This document shows positions 24,164 to 38,791 of a DNA stretch of 64,000 bases, in pieces. The stretch covers positions 54,449,408 to 54,513,407 of the forward strand of contig OY829329.1 of the NCBI GenBank assembly GCA_963691655.1, in the 5' to 3' direction. Under the pieces are notes generated by a model, which saw only the letters and a list, made by a program, of their open reading frames with translations, was not told the origin of the DNA and searched no databases. Positions within the stretch are counted from its first letter, which is position 1. Each line of letters starts with the position of its first letter. The position numbers were made by a program, and so were the translations under genes. The stretch comes from Toxonevra muliebris. Its lineage: Eukaryota > Arthropoda > Insecta > Diptera > Pallopteridae.

Positions 24164-27100
24164 CTACTCATCTGGTGCATCATTGCCAATGTGATATTCT
24201 TTGATTAGGGCGACAATATCAAATGGACTCTTGCCACTAACAGGCAAACGTTTGGGTCCCGTAATATCCACACAACCGGAAGGGCAAGGAACGCCAAGAA
24301 ATTTTTTATGCTTAAACATCGCATTGGCCAAATAGCATATACTTAAAAAGTGTGAACAACGTGAGCGTCCTGGAACCAACGAATTAAAGAATCTATTATA
24401 ATAATAAGAACAAAGAATTTAAGTATATGCATGCCACATACTTATTGCATTTCCAGTACAATAAGGCTGCACACGCCCCCCATTAACACAATAATTTAAA
24501 TGCCCCGTATTATCTTCTTGTCCCAAAAATCCTGCATTTGTATGTAGCACTTGTATGACATTTGCATCATCGATGGATAAACGAAATATATTACTTTTCT
24601 TGCGTTCAATAAGTGGTCTTGCCGGATCGAGACCTTGGAGAAAATAATGCAAAAAATTTTTAGTTGTATAATGATTTAAATCAATGAATTGGAAATTGAA
24701 TTGAATTGAATCTTACCAATAATTCGATGCTGCTTCAATGTTAAATGATTTGAGACCATGCCACATATATGTGCTCCCAGTGAGTGTCCCACACACGTGA
24801 TTTTTTCACGTGCTGCCCCATAATGTGTGAGAAAGGAATAAACCTGCAAGAAAAATAAAGTGTCAAATTTAAATTACGACGAATGCTACCTGCAATGGTA
24901 TGGTTCTTGTTTTATCATATTTTTTCTAATGTGGTAAAATAAAAAAAGCCTGTCCCATCTATTATTAGCATATTCTAAATAAATTCGCTCTAATCCTTAA
25001 TGTTCCTATGGCTTGAAACCCATCCTAATAAGATTAAGGTTCAATCTGTGACTTAGAATAACAAAATTTATTGGCTTGCCAAATTTGATTGTCTGCCTAT
25101 ATCCACCCTTCACAATATTTGATTGGCTGCCATTTTTACTCTATACGTTTTTCTTGTAATTTGCAGTTCAGGTCGAAACAGATAAGTAAGCTGAATCATG
25201 TAAGCGTAGAGACTTCTAAGACTGATGTTACACGATCAATTTTTTGCTGTCAATGTTTTCTGTTTTTACTCTCTTTTCATCGTTTTGTTTGATGCCCTGT
25301 TAGGCTGATGTTACACGGTTAATGTTTTGCTGTCAATGTTTTTTGTTTTTACTCTCTTTTCATTGTTTTGTTTGATGCCCTGTTACACTATCAGTTTTTT
25401 GCTGAATGTTATTTTTTAATACTTTTATCTGCAACAATGTTTTTCCAACTAAAAAGTATTTAATTTTATTTTGAAGTGAATGAAAATTCAACAATTGGAT
25501 TGGAATTAGATGGAAAATAATTATAATGACAATATGAGATAATTTTGGTGGAAATAGTAACAAATTATACAAAAAAAATATTGCATTTATATATGAAAAA
25601 CACAGAAAAATAATCTTTAAAATTTGCGAACTATTAAAATAAGCTCCGCCACTTTGTTGCTTGGCCATTGAATTACCAGGTTTTTATAAAAATTATTAAG
25701 GAGTTTTTTAAACAAGAACTCATTTTCATAAACAAACAAAAGCGGACAACGCAAAGGGTGGCAAAGAAAAAAAATTTATTTATAAGTTAGTAAAAAGTCT
25801 AGTATTTTCATAAAATATTAGTATTTTCCAATAAAATGCAACAGTGTATCTGCAGCAACCCCCTTTTTAATTGAAGTGATGCAGTGATTCGTCACTAAAA
25901 TGAAGTGAAATGTGTTCATCCTCTCTTTTGCTCAATGTTCATTTTTCAAAACAACAACAAATTCATTGTTTGACAGCAAAGCATTGATAGTGTAACATCG
26001 CCCTAAGTAATGAGAGTAAGTAAAAAGTAAATCTTCCCTAGCTTTGTCAAAGAAATGTCTTGGTTTATCTACGCCTGGCTGGTTTGATTGCCTTTTCGTG
26101 ACGTTCAATGTTCTTATGGCTCGGAACTCATACTTATAAGAGTAATATTCTGTCTGAGAGTTATAGCTAATAGTTCAAGCTGAACTTATCCAACAATCTG
26201 AACCTCTGGGGATGCCACCCAAACAGGCGAAACGTTTGGCAAAAAAGTTCCCCTCTCGATAAATATCCTTATTTGATTTGAAAGAAAGAAATATTTATAA
26301 GCTTCTGGCTTCTGGATTAAATCAAATTGAATAAACAAATTATTTATGAATTTGCTATCAGCTACATATATAAGTTTGGCGCTTAAGTCTTTTGTTTTTC
26401 CTTTCGCTGTTTCCGTTCACTTTCGAAAACTATATATAGTAAAATAAAATTGATCGAAGGCGTAAACTGAATCATCAGCAAAGAAAAATAATCATGCAAT
26501 ACAACTATAAAGAAAATATGCACATATCGAATATTTTTGCAATTAGGCGAATTCATTTCATTTTCTCTTCTTGGCTTTGATTTGCTTTATTGCTTCGTTT
26601 AAGTTGATTTATGTACCCATTTATAAACAAATACATATTTCGTTCATACTCTAAAGTTTCTAGTTTGTGGTGCTGTTGCTCACTAATTAACTCACCTGCG
26701 CAGTGCATTGCGCTGTCAGTCTGGTATTGTAAAGTGCATGCAGATAGCAAGGGTACCGTGTTAATGGCCTCCAATCGACGGTGATGACATTGTAATCACG
26801 TGATAGATATGCTGAAAATTAAATAAAAAACAAAATCATTAAAGATTAAAGATAATTTTGAAAAAATATTCATATTAGCAATGAAGTAAAAATGAGAAAA
26901 GCATTAACGTTTCAACAACAAAATACTCACTAACCATCCCTTAAATACTGCAAATGCTTATCAATTGCTGTGCCATTGAAACCATGCACTATGAATACTG
27001 TTTCACGATTTTTATTAAAACCACCAGAAAATAAAGTCATCGGATTGTTTATGTTCAATGCAACGCCATAGCGTGACGATTTCCTGCAATCAAAACGAAA

Positions 27101-30100
27101 AATAAAAGTAAACAAGTAAGAGAATAAACAATAACATCAACAGCAACCAGTAGCAATATTATTATGTAAATTAATAATTGTAGGTATGTAAATGTAGCAG
27201 CAACTAGGAAAAACTAGTATAACTTAGTTATGGTATGCCAAATATGTAACAAGAGCTTTCAACAACTTTTGATTGACATTTAATGGCATTGAATAAATGT
27301 TGCTATGAAATAATAGCAACAAAGTCGAGATTTGCAAAAAAGAATGCAGAAAAAAAACCTTAAACTTTTTTTTGTAGTACAAAGATGAAAATTAAATAAA
27401 TATATCCATTTTCATATATAAGGAGTTTCATATGTTCATGTTTAACCCATTTATGGTGTGGTGTAGAAGTTTTACTGCATTTTTTCATAGACGGTAGAAA
27501 ATTTTAAGTTAGTGCTTAAAGATTTTGAGCTCAGATTAACAGGACTTCGATTTGACTAGATTCGTATTACAAGGGTAAAAACAGCCAGTTTAGGATTTTA
27601 ATGACCACTTACAACAAAAAAACACTGCATTTAACTACTAGTAAATCCATTCGGGTACAAATATAATTTACAATACATAAATGAATGCGAAAAGCTTATA
27701 AACGAAAAAGAAGGATCCAGATGTTGTGGAAGATTCGTTTGTTCAAGAATTTTTTGATCCAGAAACAACGATCAAAATGGAGTGATCAGGAAGGAGACGG
27801 TTGGTTTTTCCCGAAGTCCACAATTTTGAGTCCCACAGATAATTTTATACCCATTACCGTAGGTTTAACTCGAGAGAGAAAACTTCCCTTCTGAATGGCT
27901 TTAAAATATAATTTAAATAAAAAGGAACGAAGAAGCCAGACAACTGTAAAAAAATGGCATTCAAATTCATATCGGAAAAAAGAAACCTCGGAAACCGCCC
28001 TCTTGAATTCACTAGTACATTAAAAAAACATTAACGCAGTTCGATTGCATTTTGGATGTAAAATAGCCGAGTATTTTATAAAGCTATTGTAGCCTTGAAA
28101 GTCTACGAAATCAAAGTATCACAGTGAGAACGTTTTGATTACAAGAAAAAATTTTGTTTATGATTTATATTTAAAATTCGAGTATGGTTGGGGCTCGGTC
28201 AATATAGTAGTTTATTCTGCTAGAGACTATCACAAGAGACCTAAGCTTTCTAAGTTTCCTCTAAAGTTTTTTTTCGATGGAACCTAAGATCCCGTGATGA
28301 AACACACTTTGGAAGTGACTGCTAAAAACTAACACCTTCTATTTTTTTCAATTTCTAAGTAACCGTTCGAAAAATGAAATAATATTCAAAAATGGGTTAA
28401 AATTAATCTTTGCGACTTCCATATGCCTGAAATTACCGGCATTTTTCCGCTCAATGGTTATCAATATTTTCATTTGATTTAAATTTTGCTTTTGCTTTTA
28501 ATATTTTTGCATAAACTATAATACACAATTAACTATACTATTTCACTGCTTACTGTCACTGCCACTGCCACTCAACTGATCATTGTCTTTATTATGTTAC
28601 AGTTTACTGAAAACTTTAATATAAACCTTTTTAAATAAAATTATATGCTATTTCCCTTCTAATTATACCTTTTTCGGTACGTTGTGGTTTTGTTTTGTTA
28701 TGTTTGTTTTATTTTAATCCAAAGCAAAAAAAAAAAAATATTATGCAAATTTGCAAAACACATAGAAGTTAAAGGGAAAGTGAAAGGGCGCATTTACTTA
28801 TAAGCTAAAACAATTTGGCAATGCTTGATTAGCAGTCAAATGCCAATAGTTAACATTATATATTAGTTTATAAACATTTAAATAAAATGTTATTGAATAA
28901 ATAAATGCAAATAGTAGGCATACACACTTATGACGTAATTTTGTGTGCCCTAAAAAATGTATCAATTTAAAAGATCATAAAATGAATTTATTATTATGAA
29001 AGATTTGTTTGTAACCGCTAAAAGACAAAAAAAAAGATTCAAAAAATATTTGTTAACCTGAACAGAGGATTCATTGATTATAAAAATATACTTATCTTAT
29101 ATGACAGTGACTGGCAAATATTTATTTAAATTTACTATATTTAGACAATAAAAATACGCAAAAATTTTTAATGTATTCAAGCACGTTATTTAATATTTTA
29201 AATTCTATTTTAGGCTCATTCTATATAGATTGTAAGACTACTAACTTACTTATAATCCAAAATATTTTTACATATGATATCGAAATTGTATCTCAGCTGG
29301 TTGTCGAACTCTAGCAAAATTTTTTTAATACAATCTATCTATCTATTTATGAATTCTTGTATCTCCTCGTGGCGCATATGGCCTCCACAAAACATCTTCA
29401 TCTCGTTCGGTTTCTTGCCAGCACTTTGAGCTCTTTCCAGGATTTTCCGGATTCAATGACTTCTTCTCCACGTAGTTTTCGGAAGACCTCTTCTTCTACT
29501 TCCTTGTGGGTTCCATTCAAGAACTTGACGACAGATTTCAGTTGAACTTTTGCGAAGTGTTTGGCCAATCTACTTCCATTTGCGTAGCTTGATGGTATTT
29601 GCTACCGGATCCATGTCACATCTCTTGTACAGATCTATCTTCGAGATTGTATTGGGCCACCAGATTTTGAGAATGCGACGGAGGCATCTGTTGACAAAAG
29701 TTTGGATTTTATTTGTTAGAAGTTCAGAAACTAACCATGTTTCACATCCATAGAGAAGAACTGAAACAACATTCGACTTGAAGATTCTTATTTTGGTGTT
29801 TGTTGAAATTTGGGATGAATTCCAACTGTTGCGCAGTTGTGCATACGCTCCTTTCGTTCGCTTTATTTATCCTAGCTGAGATGTCCTTTTTTGCGATATT
29901 ACGCTGCCCAGGTATACAAAAGAATCAACTAGTTCAACTTCCTCAGAGCCAACTCGGAAGTTATTGTTGTTGGTGGATTTAATTTTCATCGCTTTCGTTT
30001 TGTCTATGTTTATACTAAGGCCTACCTTTGCAGAATTTAAATTTAGGTCATTGATTTTTTCCTGCATGTCGGAGTGTTTAACAAACAGGAGACAGATATC

Positions 30101-33100
30101 ATCTGCATAATCAAGATCCTCAAGCTGCTCGGTAAAGTTCCAGGAGATATCTCTGTTTTTCCATCTATAGCGTTGCCTAGAACTTGATCAATCACAATTA
30201 GGATTTAATACAAAAATTGCAACAAAAAACATATGCAAAATAAATGATCATAACTATGAGCATGGGAATCCCCGATTTAAATATAATTATTGCATTTATT
30301 GTTTGCATGCGTAGTTCCAGTTTCACTTGTCCATCTTAGCATAGAAAAATTTATTGTATTTGTTGTAATTGGTTCTCCAGATATACAGTTTTAATTATAT
30401 AAAGGGTTTTCCATTAAGGACATAACAATTTCATCTGTTAATAAAACACAGAATTTTTTGAGATATTGAGTTCAAATTTATTGTGGGTGTAGCGCAAGCA
30501 TTACATTTTATGAATGAAATTCGATTTCGGTCATATGACCACCACGAGCCCGTTCACAGCGATCGATTCTTTGGACCCAATTTTCTACCACTCTCGCACA
30601 CATTTCGACCGGAACGTTGGCAATTTCGTGTTTAATATTGTCTTTGAGCTCGTCTAAAGTTGCTGGCTTGTTGGCATAGATCAGTGACTTGATATAGCCC
30701 CATAAAAAGAAATCCAATGGCGTTAGATCGCATGAACGAGGCGGCCATTCCACCGGAACATTTCTCGTGATAATACGTACACCGAATTTGCCTTTCAATT
30801 CAATTCTGGCGCAAATAATCTTCCAACATAACACAATAGCGCTCTCCATTGACGGTAACATGACGGTATTACGACCGAAAATTAGAGTAAGTTAATTTCC
30901 AAACGTTGCTGGTTCGTGAACTTAACCATGATGAAAATTTTGACTTTAACTAACCTTTTGACATTGACAGTTCATTAAAAAAGTTTAAAGGTGCGTTTAT
31001 ATAAAGATACGAAGTTGTTATGTCTCTAATGGAAAACCCTTTATTTTGAATGGTAGGTGCCATGCTCAAGATTTTAAAGGTTACAGAGTTATGGCAAAAT
31101 ATTAATTTAATTTATATTAAATTAAATTTTAGAAGTTAAATATAACCTATGTTTTGCACGGTCCTGAGAACTATCTCTTTACCAATACTATGAAGTTAAT
31201 CGGTTTAGCTGTTTCGGAACAGAATTTTCTGCCTAATTTAGCTTATGCTAAGTGGCTGTCCAGGGGCACACTTAGACCAGAACGGCTGTGATTACAACAA
31301 CAGTTTAAAGCCGGTTCCGAACGGTGGTTACCCCTTGGTGGTTTTGCCATTGCCTACCCCAAGAGGCGTACTTGTACACTTTCCTTCATATTGATAGGAA
31401 TTATAAAAAGATTATGAGAATTAACTATCAGACCAAGACGGTGAGCTACCCACTGGACTATCGAGACCGTAAACTTTTTGCCTACCCAGAAAGTTAAACA
31501 ATCATCAACAAATGTGACTAACATGTATGCCAAAAGCGGGCAGGTGCTAAGGGAGTATTTTAAATCGGTATTGAGGCAATAAATAAGTTCAGTAATGAGA
31601 AAGAGGAGTCCTCAGAGCATATATTAGGACGTTGCAATGCACAAACCACAAAAACAAAAACAAATGCCTGTATATGCATCAAGTGCTCAGTTTTGAACAA
31701 ACATCAATTTCTTGAGGGAGACAGAACTGATTGCAATGCACTAGTCATAAGACTAGTTAAAGACGGACGAGATTGCGGTACAATTAAAATAACCTTTCTT
31801 AACATAAATTTTGTAAATGGTGGATGACTATAAAGATGTGATGTCAGTTTCCCGAAACGAGATTAATGATTAAGTCCAGAAGTCGTACTCCGGGGTCTCC
31901 TTCATGTCTTCTATACCGACGGATGCAAAACCTCAAACGGTACTGTTATCGAGCCAAGTTCTCGTCATTTGCGGGAAGTTTTGATCTTCTGCTTCCATTT
32001 GAAAAACTGCAGCTGTGGCTCATCGAATGCTTTCAAATACTTACTCTGAGTGAAAAAACGTGTCGTGAGTGGTGCCAACGTTTTAAAAATGGTGATTTCA
32101 ATGTCGAAGACAAGCATGGTGGTGGGAGAGAAAACATTTTCAAAAACTTACTATGAGCTACTCACACTGAGTGGAATTATCACAGGAGATCGGTACTGAA
32201 CGTAATTGATACGTTTGAGGAATCGATGCGTTGAAGGAAAAATGGCCACAGTACGAAGAGAGACACGATAAAGTCTTCCTCCAGCATGTCAATGCTCGGC
32301 CATACGACGCAAAAGTGGTCAAGACTTACTTGGAAACCCTGAAATGGGAGGTCTTTTCCCACCTGATATTTTCTCCAGACGTCGCTTCTTCAGATTACCA
32401 TCGGATTCGTTAGATGGCGCACGGCCTGGTGGATCAGAGTTTTCGTTCGTAGGAAGAAGTCGAAAAATAGATCCAATGATAGATCAAGTCGAAATACACC
32501 TTTTTTTTTCCAAATGGGATCCAAAAATTACCGGAGAGATGGGCAAAAGTTATCGCTAGTGACAGACAGTACTTTGAATAATACATCCGCAAGTACTTCT
32601 TGGCAATAAGACTTTGAAGTAATATATAACAGGCTTAATTTACAAATGTAGGTAAAACAAAAACAGTGTATATAGAGTAAAGAATTAAACATAAACTAAA
32701 GTCATAACTTTAAAAATTAACGTCTAGATTTAATTATCATTGTCTCTTAAGGACTATAATATAGTTCTTAATTCTACAAAAAAAAAAAAAAAAAAAACGG
32801 CGGAAACAAGTTGTACAACTATTACATAGATTTGGCTATTTTTAACAATTTTTAAACTATGACAGGTGGCAACTCTCCACAAAAGAAATAAGTAAGTACT
32901 TTTTAGACGACATCCGTTCTGAAGTAACCAGACTAATTAGAGCATTTCAAGGAAATTGAATAATAGGATAACATGCATCCAGACTTCGTATCTCACACAA
33001 CACCCAATTGCAGGGGTTGCAAGAAATCGGAAAAGAAATAGATTTTCTCCCACATCTCTTGATATTACCCGGCCGCTGATAAGACCAGACTGAATATATT

Positions 33101-36100
33101 CCTAGACAAACTAACTAAAATTTTCAGAATTGAGATTGGCAAGCTTCTTCAACTCCTTAATCTCACTGGTTGACTCTAGATCTATTGACAAAGTAAGAAA
33201 GATATCAAAACCGTCTCTACTATTTCTACTACCTCTTGCTCCTCTCATGACTATACTTAATTTGTCGCTCTAGATAGCTACATTGTAGTCGTCTTGGTAT
33301 ATTATTGGGGAAAAAACTTTAAACTTGTGGTATATTATTTTTTAAGCTTGTGTGGTAATTCCGTTGCTCTTTATATTACAAGTCTTAGAATAAAATCTCT
33401 AGGTAATTCTGGTTTCCATGATTATTTTAGTTTCCAATGCTTAATTATTTAATTAAGTTGCTCTGTTGATCTTGCAGGGATCTTAATTCATCTTTAATGC
33501 AAGACGTCTTAATATTTAATCAAAGTTCAGGGGCAAAAATTTATCATCGATTCTAGTCCACCACTTTGTCAAATCAAGAACTCAACAAATCAAGAGATAA
33601 TCACGTGGGTTTGGAGAGTTAACCCAATTTTAAACGATGTTCGGATACCTGGCGCTCTGCAGATTAATCTCTGCATCGCCTGTTCTTTGCGGATATCTCC
33701 ACAAATGAACATCTTTACTAAGTATTCGGAAATAAAATGCACAGTTTTTATGGATTTATCTATACTAAATTTCTATAACTAAATTTATTCTTTTGCTTAA
33801 AATGTAAATAAATAAATATTTATTTTCGTAATAAATTTAACAAATTCACCATTAAACAAGTGAAAACCTTTTGGTATCAACAAAATGCCCACAAGTATTT
33901 GCAGTGTAAATCGAGTATAATCACGAAAATCTTTTTTTTTCGAAATTTTTATTTAAATTCTTATTCGCATGCCAAACAAATTGGAATACGTGAAAAGGTT
34001 TAAAACGTGACTGCTGAAGAAACTATGCAACCATAGCTACAACAAACAAACGTTAGAAAAGATGTTATGCAACATAGTTGCACTTTGATTGAAAAAACTG
34101 GAAAACTTCAAACATACATTCAAATTGAAATTATGTGATTTTATTTTGTGTAAAAAAGAGCCGAGTCCTTGGATTAAGCAAGAGATTAGCTTGGGGGTTT
34201 AACAAAAATAAAACATTAAGCTAGATTTATAATTAGACAAGATCTTGTAAAAAGAAAAAACAACCTTGTTTATTTTTATTTAATTATTACAGTCTAATTA
34301 AAATGAACTTGTGTGACGATGCGGTGACGATTAAATGAAATGACACAATATATTTCAGACTTGCGTCTCAAAACCATAAACAAGAAAACGAAGAAATATC
34401 GATACGCTTTTATGATTTTCACTGATTTTCCTAAAGCAGAAAAATAAGCAAATAAACGCAATTGCAATTAATTTACACAAAAAAAAAAAAAAAAAAAAAA
34501 AAAAGTGCGCGCAAGCGTGTGCGAGTCGCAAAACTACAACAGAAAAATGTAACATGCTCGTCATTTACTGAGAAACTGCAAATTTGTTAATAAAATTCAA
34601 ACTCGAATAAGTTTATGGCATGCGGATCAGTTTTCGTTTTTTATTAAAGAAAAGTGATTGACATATGCGTGCCGGCGACAAAAAGTAAAACTGACGCTGC
34701 ATTGTGTTAAGGTTAAGGTACGCTCTCACACCAACGCAACGCTTATGAGGTAACTTTGAATTGGAAACCAATGACTATAATGACGTGCAAAAATTATATA
34801 AAGTGAAAATTTATTAGCTTGGTTGGTGAAAAATTATGAATGTCTAAAATTAAAATCTGAAATTAAATTATTCAATTGAAATTAATTATTTAATCATGAA
34901 AGCCAGAAAAGAAAATGTACCAATTCACACAAGTGCAACGCTAGCAATTTATTCAATTAGCACACAAGTTGCACGCATACACACACACTCCTGTTTTAAT
35001 GTTTTGTGATACGAGATATCCGTGTTCCATTAAACATAAACTGGAGTTGTTGAACTCAATCGGAATTGAAGTGGGTTGGTTATAATGTAGGTGACTGGTT
35101 GCAGTGTTTCACTGTAGAAAAGAAGTGACACCACTTTGGTAGCAGACAAATGTGTGACAAATGTTTTGTTCTAAATTGAGAAAAAATTAAAAAGCGCAGC
35201 TGGATTTTTTGTTTTGCTTAACCCACCGGTAGTTAAAACTCGAATAGCTGGAAGGGTTTCCTGCTGAAACAAAAATGTTATTCCTAAACTACTTTTAAAC
35301 TTTTAAAACGTTTTTTTTTTAATCGAACACATTCTTCATGAGACATTTCGAATTTCTTGTTAAATTTTCAAAGGCTTACTTGGAAAAATATTTATTTTGG
35401 GATTTCAGAAACCTATGTGTGTGTTTTTTTTTGCCAAAGCGTTCAATAAAAACATAAAAATTATCGTTTTTTCTCTTCATATATCTATTCCAAAGATGAA
35501 TAACAAAGCCGAATGGGTACCAATGATAGTCCCTTTTCATTATCCATGTGCCCATATCAAAGTTTTTTTTTTTTTGTGGGTTGGAAACTAGAAATCGTTA
35601 TATGGTTACAAAGGATTCCTGTCGATTTAAATCACCTCCTTAAGTCTTCCTCCACTCTGTTGGCGGGTGTTAACATCTCAGTACTACATAGCTGAGTCTT
35701 ATGACAACGTATAGGATGTGAATGACGTTTTGAAATTCTCCACTTCTCGCTATTTTCTCAGCATGCAGCCATGTTTTGAAGTTTAGTTTAAAAAAATACT
35801 ATTTACAAAAAGAAATTGAACAAATTTAACATATAAAAACAACCAACAATACAAAATTCGTCATTACTTTTTCTTGTGGGACTGAGGCCTCACTACTCCA
35901 AGTAATCGGCCCTAACAATTTTCAAAGTGCAAAAAAAAAAAATCAAAAAACCTTTCTCTCTAATCTCTGAACTAAGAACTTTGAGTATTGCAAAAGAGCT
36001 GAACATCAGTTTTTTTTACTTTTTTCAAAAACAGAAAACTTTGTGTTTTGATCAAGAATTTAACTAAAACATTGAACAAAAACTTAAGCGAAGACTTTAT

Positions 36101-38791
36101 TAAGGATTTTTATTAAGAATTGAACTGTAGACTTTGAATTTTGATCAAGAACTCAGTTGAAAACTTTGTGTTTTGAACAAAAACTAAACTGAGGACTTTG
36201 GCCCTTGAACAAAAACTAAATTAGAGACTTTAGGTTTTGAATAAAACTTGAATTCAATACTTTAAATTTTGATAAAAAGAAAAACTGAAGTAATGACTTT
36301 GGATTTTGAACAAAAACTGATTTGGATTTTGGGTTCTGAACAAAAATTGGATTGTAAAGTCTGAGCTTTGAACGAAAACTGCACCTGAGATTTTTGGGCT
36401 TTGAACAAAAATTGAATTTCGAAAAACAACTAAGCAGAAAACTTTGAGTTTTCAACACGAAATGCACTAAACACTTTTCAATTTGAATAAAAACTGAACT
36501 GAACACATAAGTCTAGAAATCAAAAGATTAAATTTTGTTCTCTGAAAAAAAAAAACTGAGCTTTGAGTTATGAACACGAACTGAATTGAAGAATTTTGAG
36601 CATTGAACAAGAAAAGAATTGGAAATGTTGAGTTTTGAATCAGAGTTGTATTGCATACTGCGGGTTTTCAAACCTGACTGAACTGGAGTTTTTGGAGGGA
36701 AGAGAGGTTCTTTGTTAAGTTTGCGATACGATACGATAAATAAGAGCCACTATAATTCCCCTTCCTAGGGCGTGGGAGAAAAGAAAGTGATTAAAAGAGA
36801 AAAAGTAGGAGTAAGGGAGGAGAAAGAAAAAGAGTCAGAAGAGGGGGAAGTAGATAAAAGAAGGCAAATGAAGAAGAAGGTGAAAAGTAGGAAAAAGAGT
36901 AAGCGTAGGAAGAGGAGAAAGAAAAGGAGAAAAGGAAGAGGGAGTTTGAACTTCTTTAGAATAATGAGGCAAAAAAATTTGCCAACCAAAATTAATTTCA
37001 CAACTTTTTATAGCAATATCTCAAAGTTGAAATAAACATCCAAAACGTTTATTTTTGCAATTCTGAAATCCTCATTTCTAGAAAACACGGTTTGCAGTAA
37101 ACATAATAGATTGCGATTATTTGTCTTTTTTCAGAATTTCGGTTTTACAAAATAGAAATTAGACGGTTTTGGGTGCATGTGCACTACAGTAAAAAGAACA
37201 AAATATCATTTATAGCTCAATTCTTTTTGAAGTCGACTTAGGCGGTTATTAAAATTTGACAATTAAAATAAATGATGAAAATGAGGAACGATAGCAGCCA
37301 ATGGGTTAACTCCTGACATAAATATTTACACAGGAATCACAATTTTACCATTAGCAACGCTCAAAATATAATAAATTATACACTTTTTAATGATTTTTTA
37401 ACACACTAAGAAAATAAATCCTATAGAGTCAGCAGCAGCAGGAAATTTGAAAGAAAACAAAAACCGGTGTGTTAACTTCTGGTTTCTTATGCAGTTTTGT
37501 TGTATGTATTACTATTATTAGGAATCCTTGACCGTGAGTAAATCAATATACAGTAATCCCTGGTTAGTTTAGTTCAAAAATATAATAAATTTCTAGCTCA
37601 ATTAATTAAGAAACCTAATTAAGCGAGGAAATTTAAATGCATATCTGAGTCAACATTTCTCAGATATTTAGTTAGAACATCATATCTTAAGAGCAACTGT
37701 CATTACTGAGTTTTTGTGAGATTAGCAATGTTTACAATTTAGCTCTAACTGGTTATCTATAGCATTTATCTATCTAAGTAACAGCATTTTGTATGTCAGG
37801 TATAAAATATTTGATGCAATTAATATTGGAGCACAATTAAGCGGTGGTTAATTAACTGGGGCTAACTGTGTACAAATTATTTATGAATGAGTTCAAGTGC
37901 AGTTACGAGTGCGTGAGGTGTAAACATATATGTATGTATATACGTGTCTGTGTGTTTGCCTGTTTTTATGTGACACACTAACATTTTAGTTATTTAGGTT
38001 AGTAAAATTGTAATAAAACAAATACTACTTTGAAGACATAAACTTGAACAACTTTTTGTTTTTGCCAAAGAGTAAATCACATTGATTTGTTTGCCTTGAT
38101 ACAGGGCATTTCTTCAATAATTTTCCTTTTTCTCATGGAATAGTATTGCCATTTATTTGATTATTTGCCATTTAAATTTTCCCACTACAATATCATTTAA
38201 GTCTTTCTCACAATACTTTCTTTTTTTTTTGTCTCATATTATTTGCTGTAATTTTCAATAAATTCCTTTGCTTTTCTGTTGCAAATATAAAACCCGATTA
38301 ATTAAATGATTAAATGAAAAGAAAGAAGAGTTTCATGTGTTGATATTTTAACATCACCGCAAAAGCGACAGTGGCTGCGAATGCCAACACTTCAGTATGT
38401 CACTTAAGTCTTTTGTTTGCTCGAGTACTTGAACAAGCTGTTTAATGCCAATCTATATGAGAAAATCACATTTTCTCGCTTTGCATAAAACATATAAATA
38501 ACCATCTATTTATTACTAAAAAAAAATAAAAAAAATTTCACTTACGGTACATGCAAACGAAATTGAATATAAGGATTTGGGCAGACACTTTTATTGCGCA
38601 GAAAGCAACGTAAAACATTTATATCCAAAACACCGCTACGAAAAAGATTTTTCAAATCCATTTGATTGAATATTAATGAGTGCGTATCTGTAAGAATATT
38701 TTTTGTTGAAAATATCAACATTTTTATGTTAAATTTTTATACCTTCGGTGACAAAGAATATCACAACAAATACAGCCAAGAAATATTTCAT
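24164..38791 (-). CDS. Secreted pancreatic-lipase-family enzyme, proximal 5' variant
   Basis: Seven exons: 38791-38743, 38687-38546, 27083-26935, 26811-26696, 24843-24717, 24633-24442 and 24369-24164; all junctions are GT-AG and in phase, giving 326 residues. Residues 1-17 form a signal peptide ([17 protein letters not shown]). The lipase core has [11 protein letters not shown] (oxyanion region), VITVDW, the nucleophile elbow GHSLG (Ser173), GLDPARP (Asp197) and RSRCSHF (His265), a complete Ser-Asp-His triad. [15 protein letters not shown] and NGGRVQPYC match the beta-9 region. Only about ten residues separate this Cys from CSH, a short lid that favours phospholipase A1 or galactolipase-like activity over triglyceride lipase; that is inference. 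It is probably extracellular. The exon 2 to 3 intron is 11.5 kb. Exact fly orthologue unknown to me. Confidence 0.88.

Larger units (their letters stand above)
27084..38545 (-). other. Long lipase intron (proximal variant)
   Basis: 11.5 kb with no host exon recognised. Contents, listed separately, are an RTE-like LINE fragment, a mariner MITE, a SINE, a mauritiana-type mariner pseudogene, a 32-bp degenerate array, a purine tract, a repeat related to the SMG8-intron MITE (about 37046-37256) and a pogo-like MITE. Poly(A) runs lie at 32779-32798 and 34480-34504. The rest (27.1-29.3, 32.8-35.9 and 37.9-38.5 kb) is AT-rich without visible structure. Confidence 0.7.

Noticed and set aside
36216..36506. 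96-codon - strand frame with QNPKS repeats
   Set aside because: By-product of the 32-bp tandem array.
36772..37035. Lys/Arg/Glu-rich 87-codon frame
   Set aside because: Translation of a polypurine tract; no splice or codon evidence.
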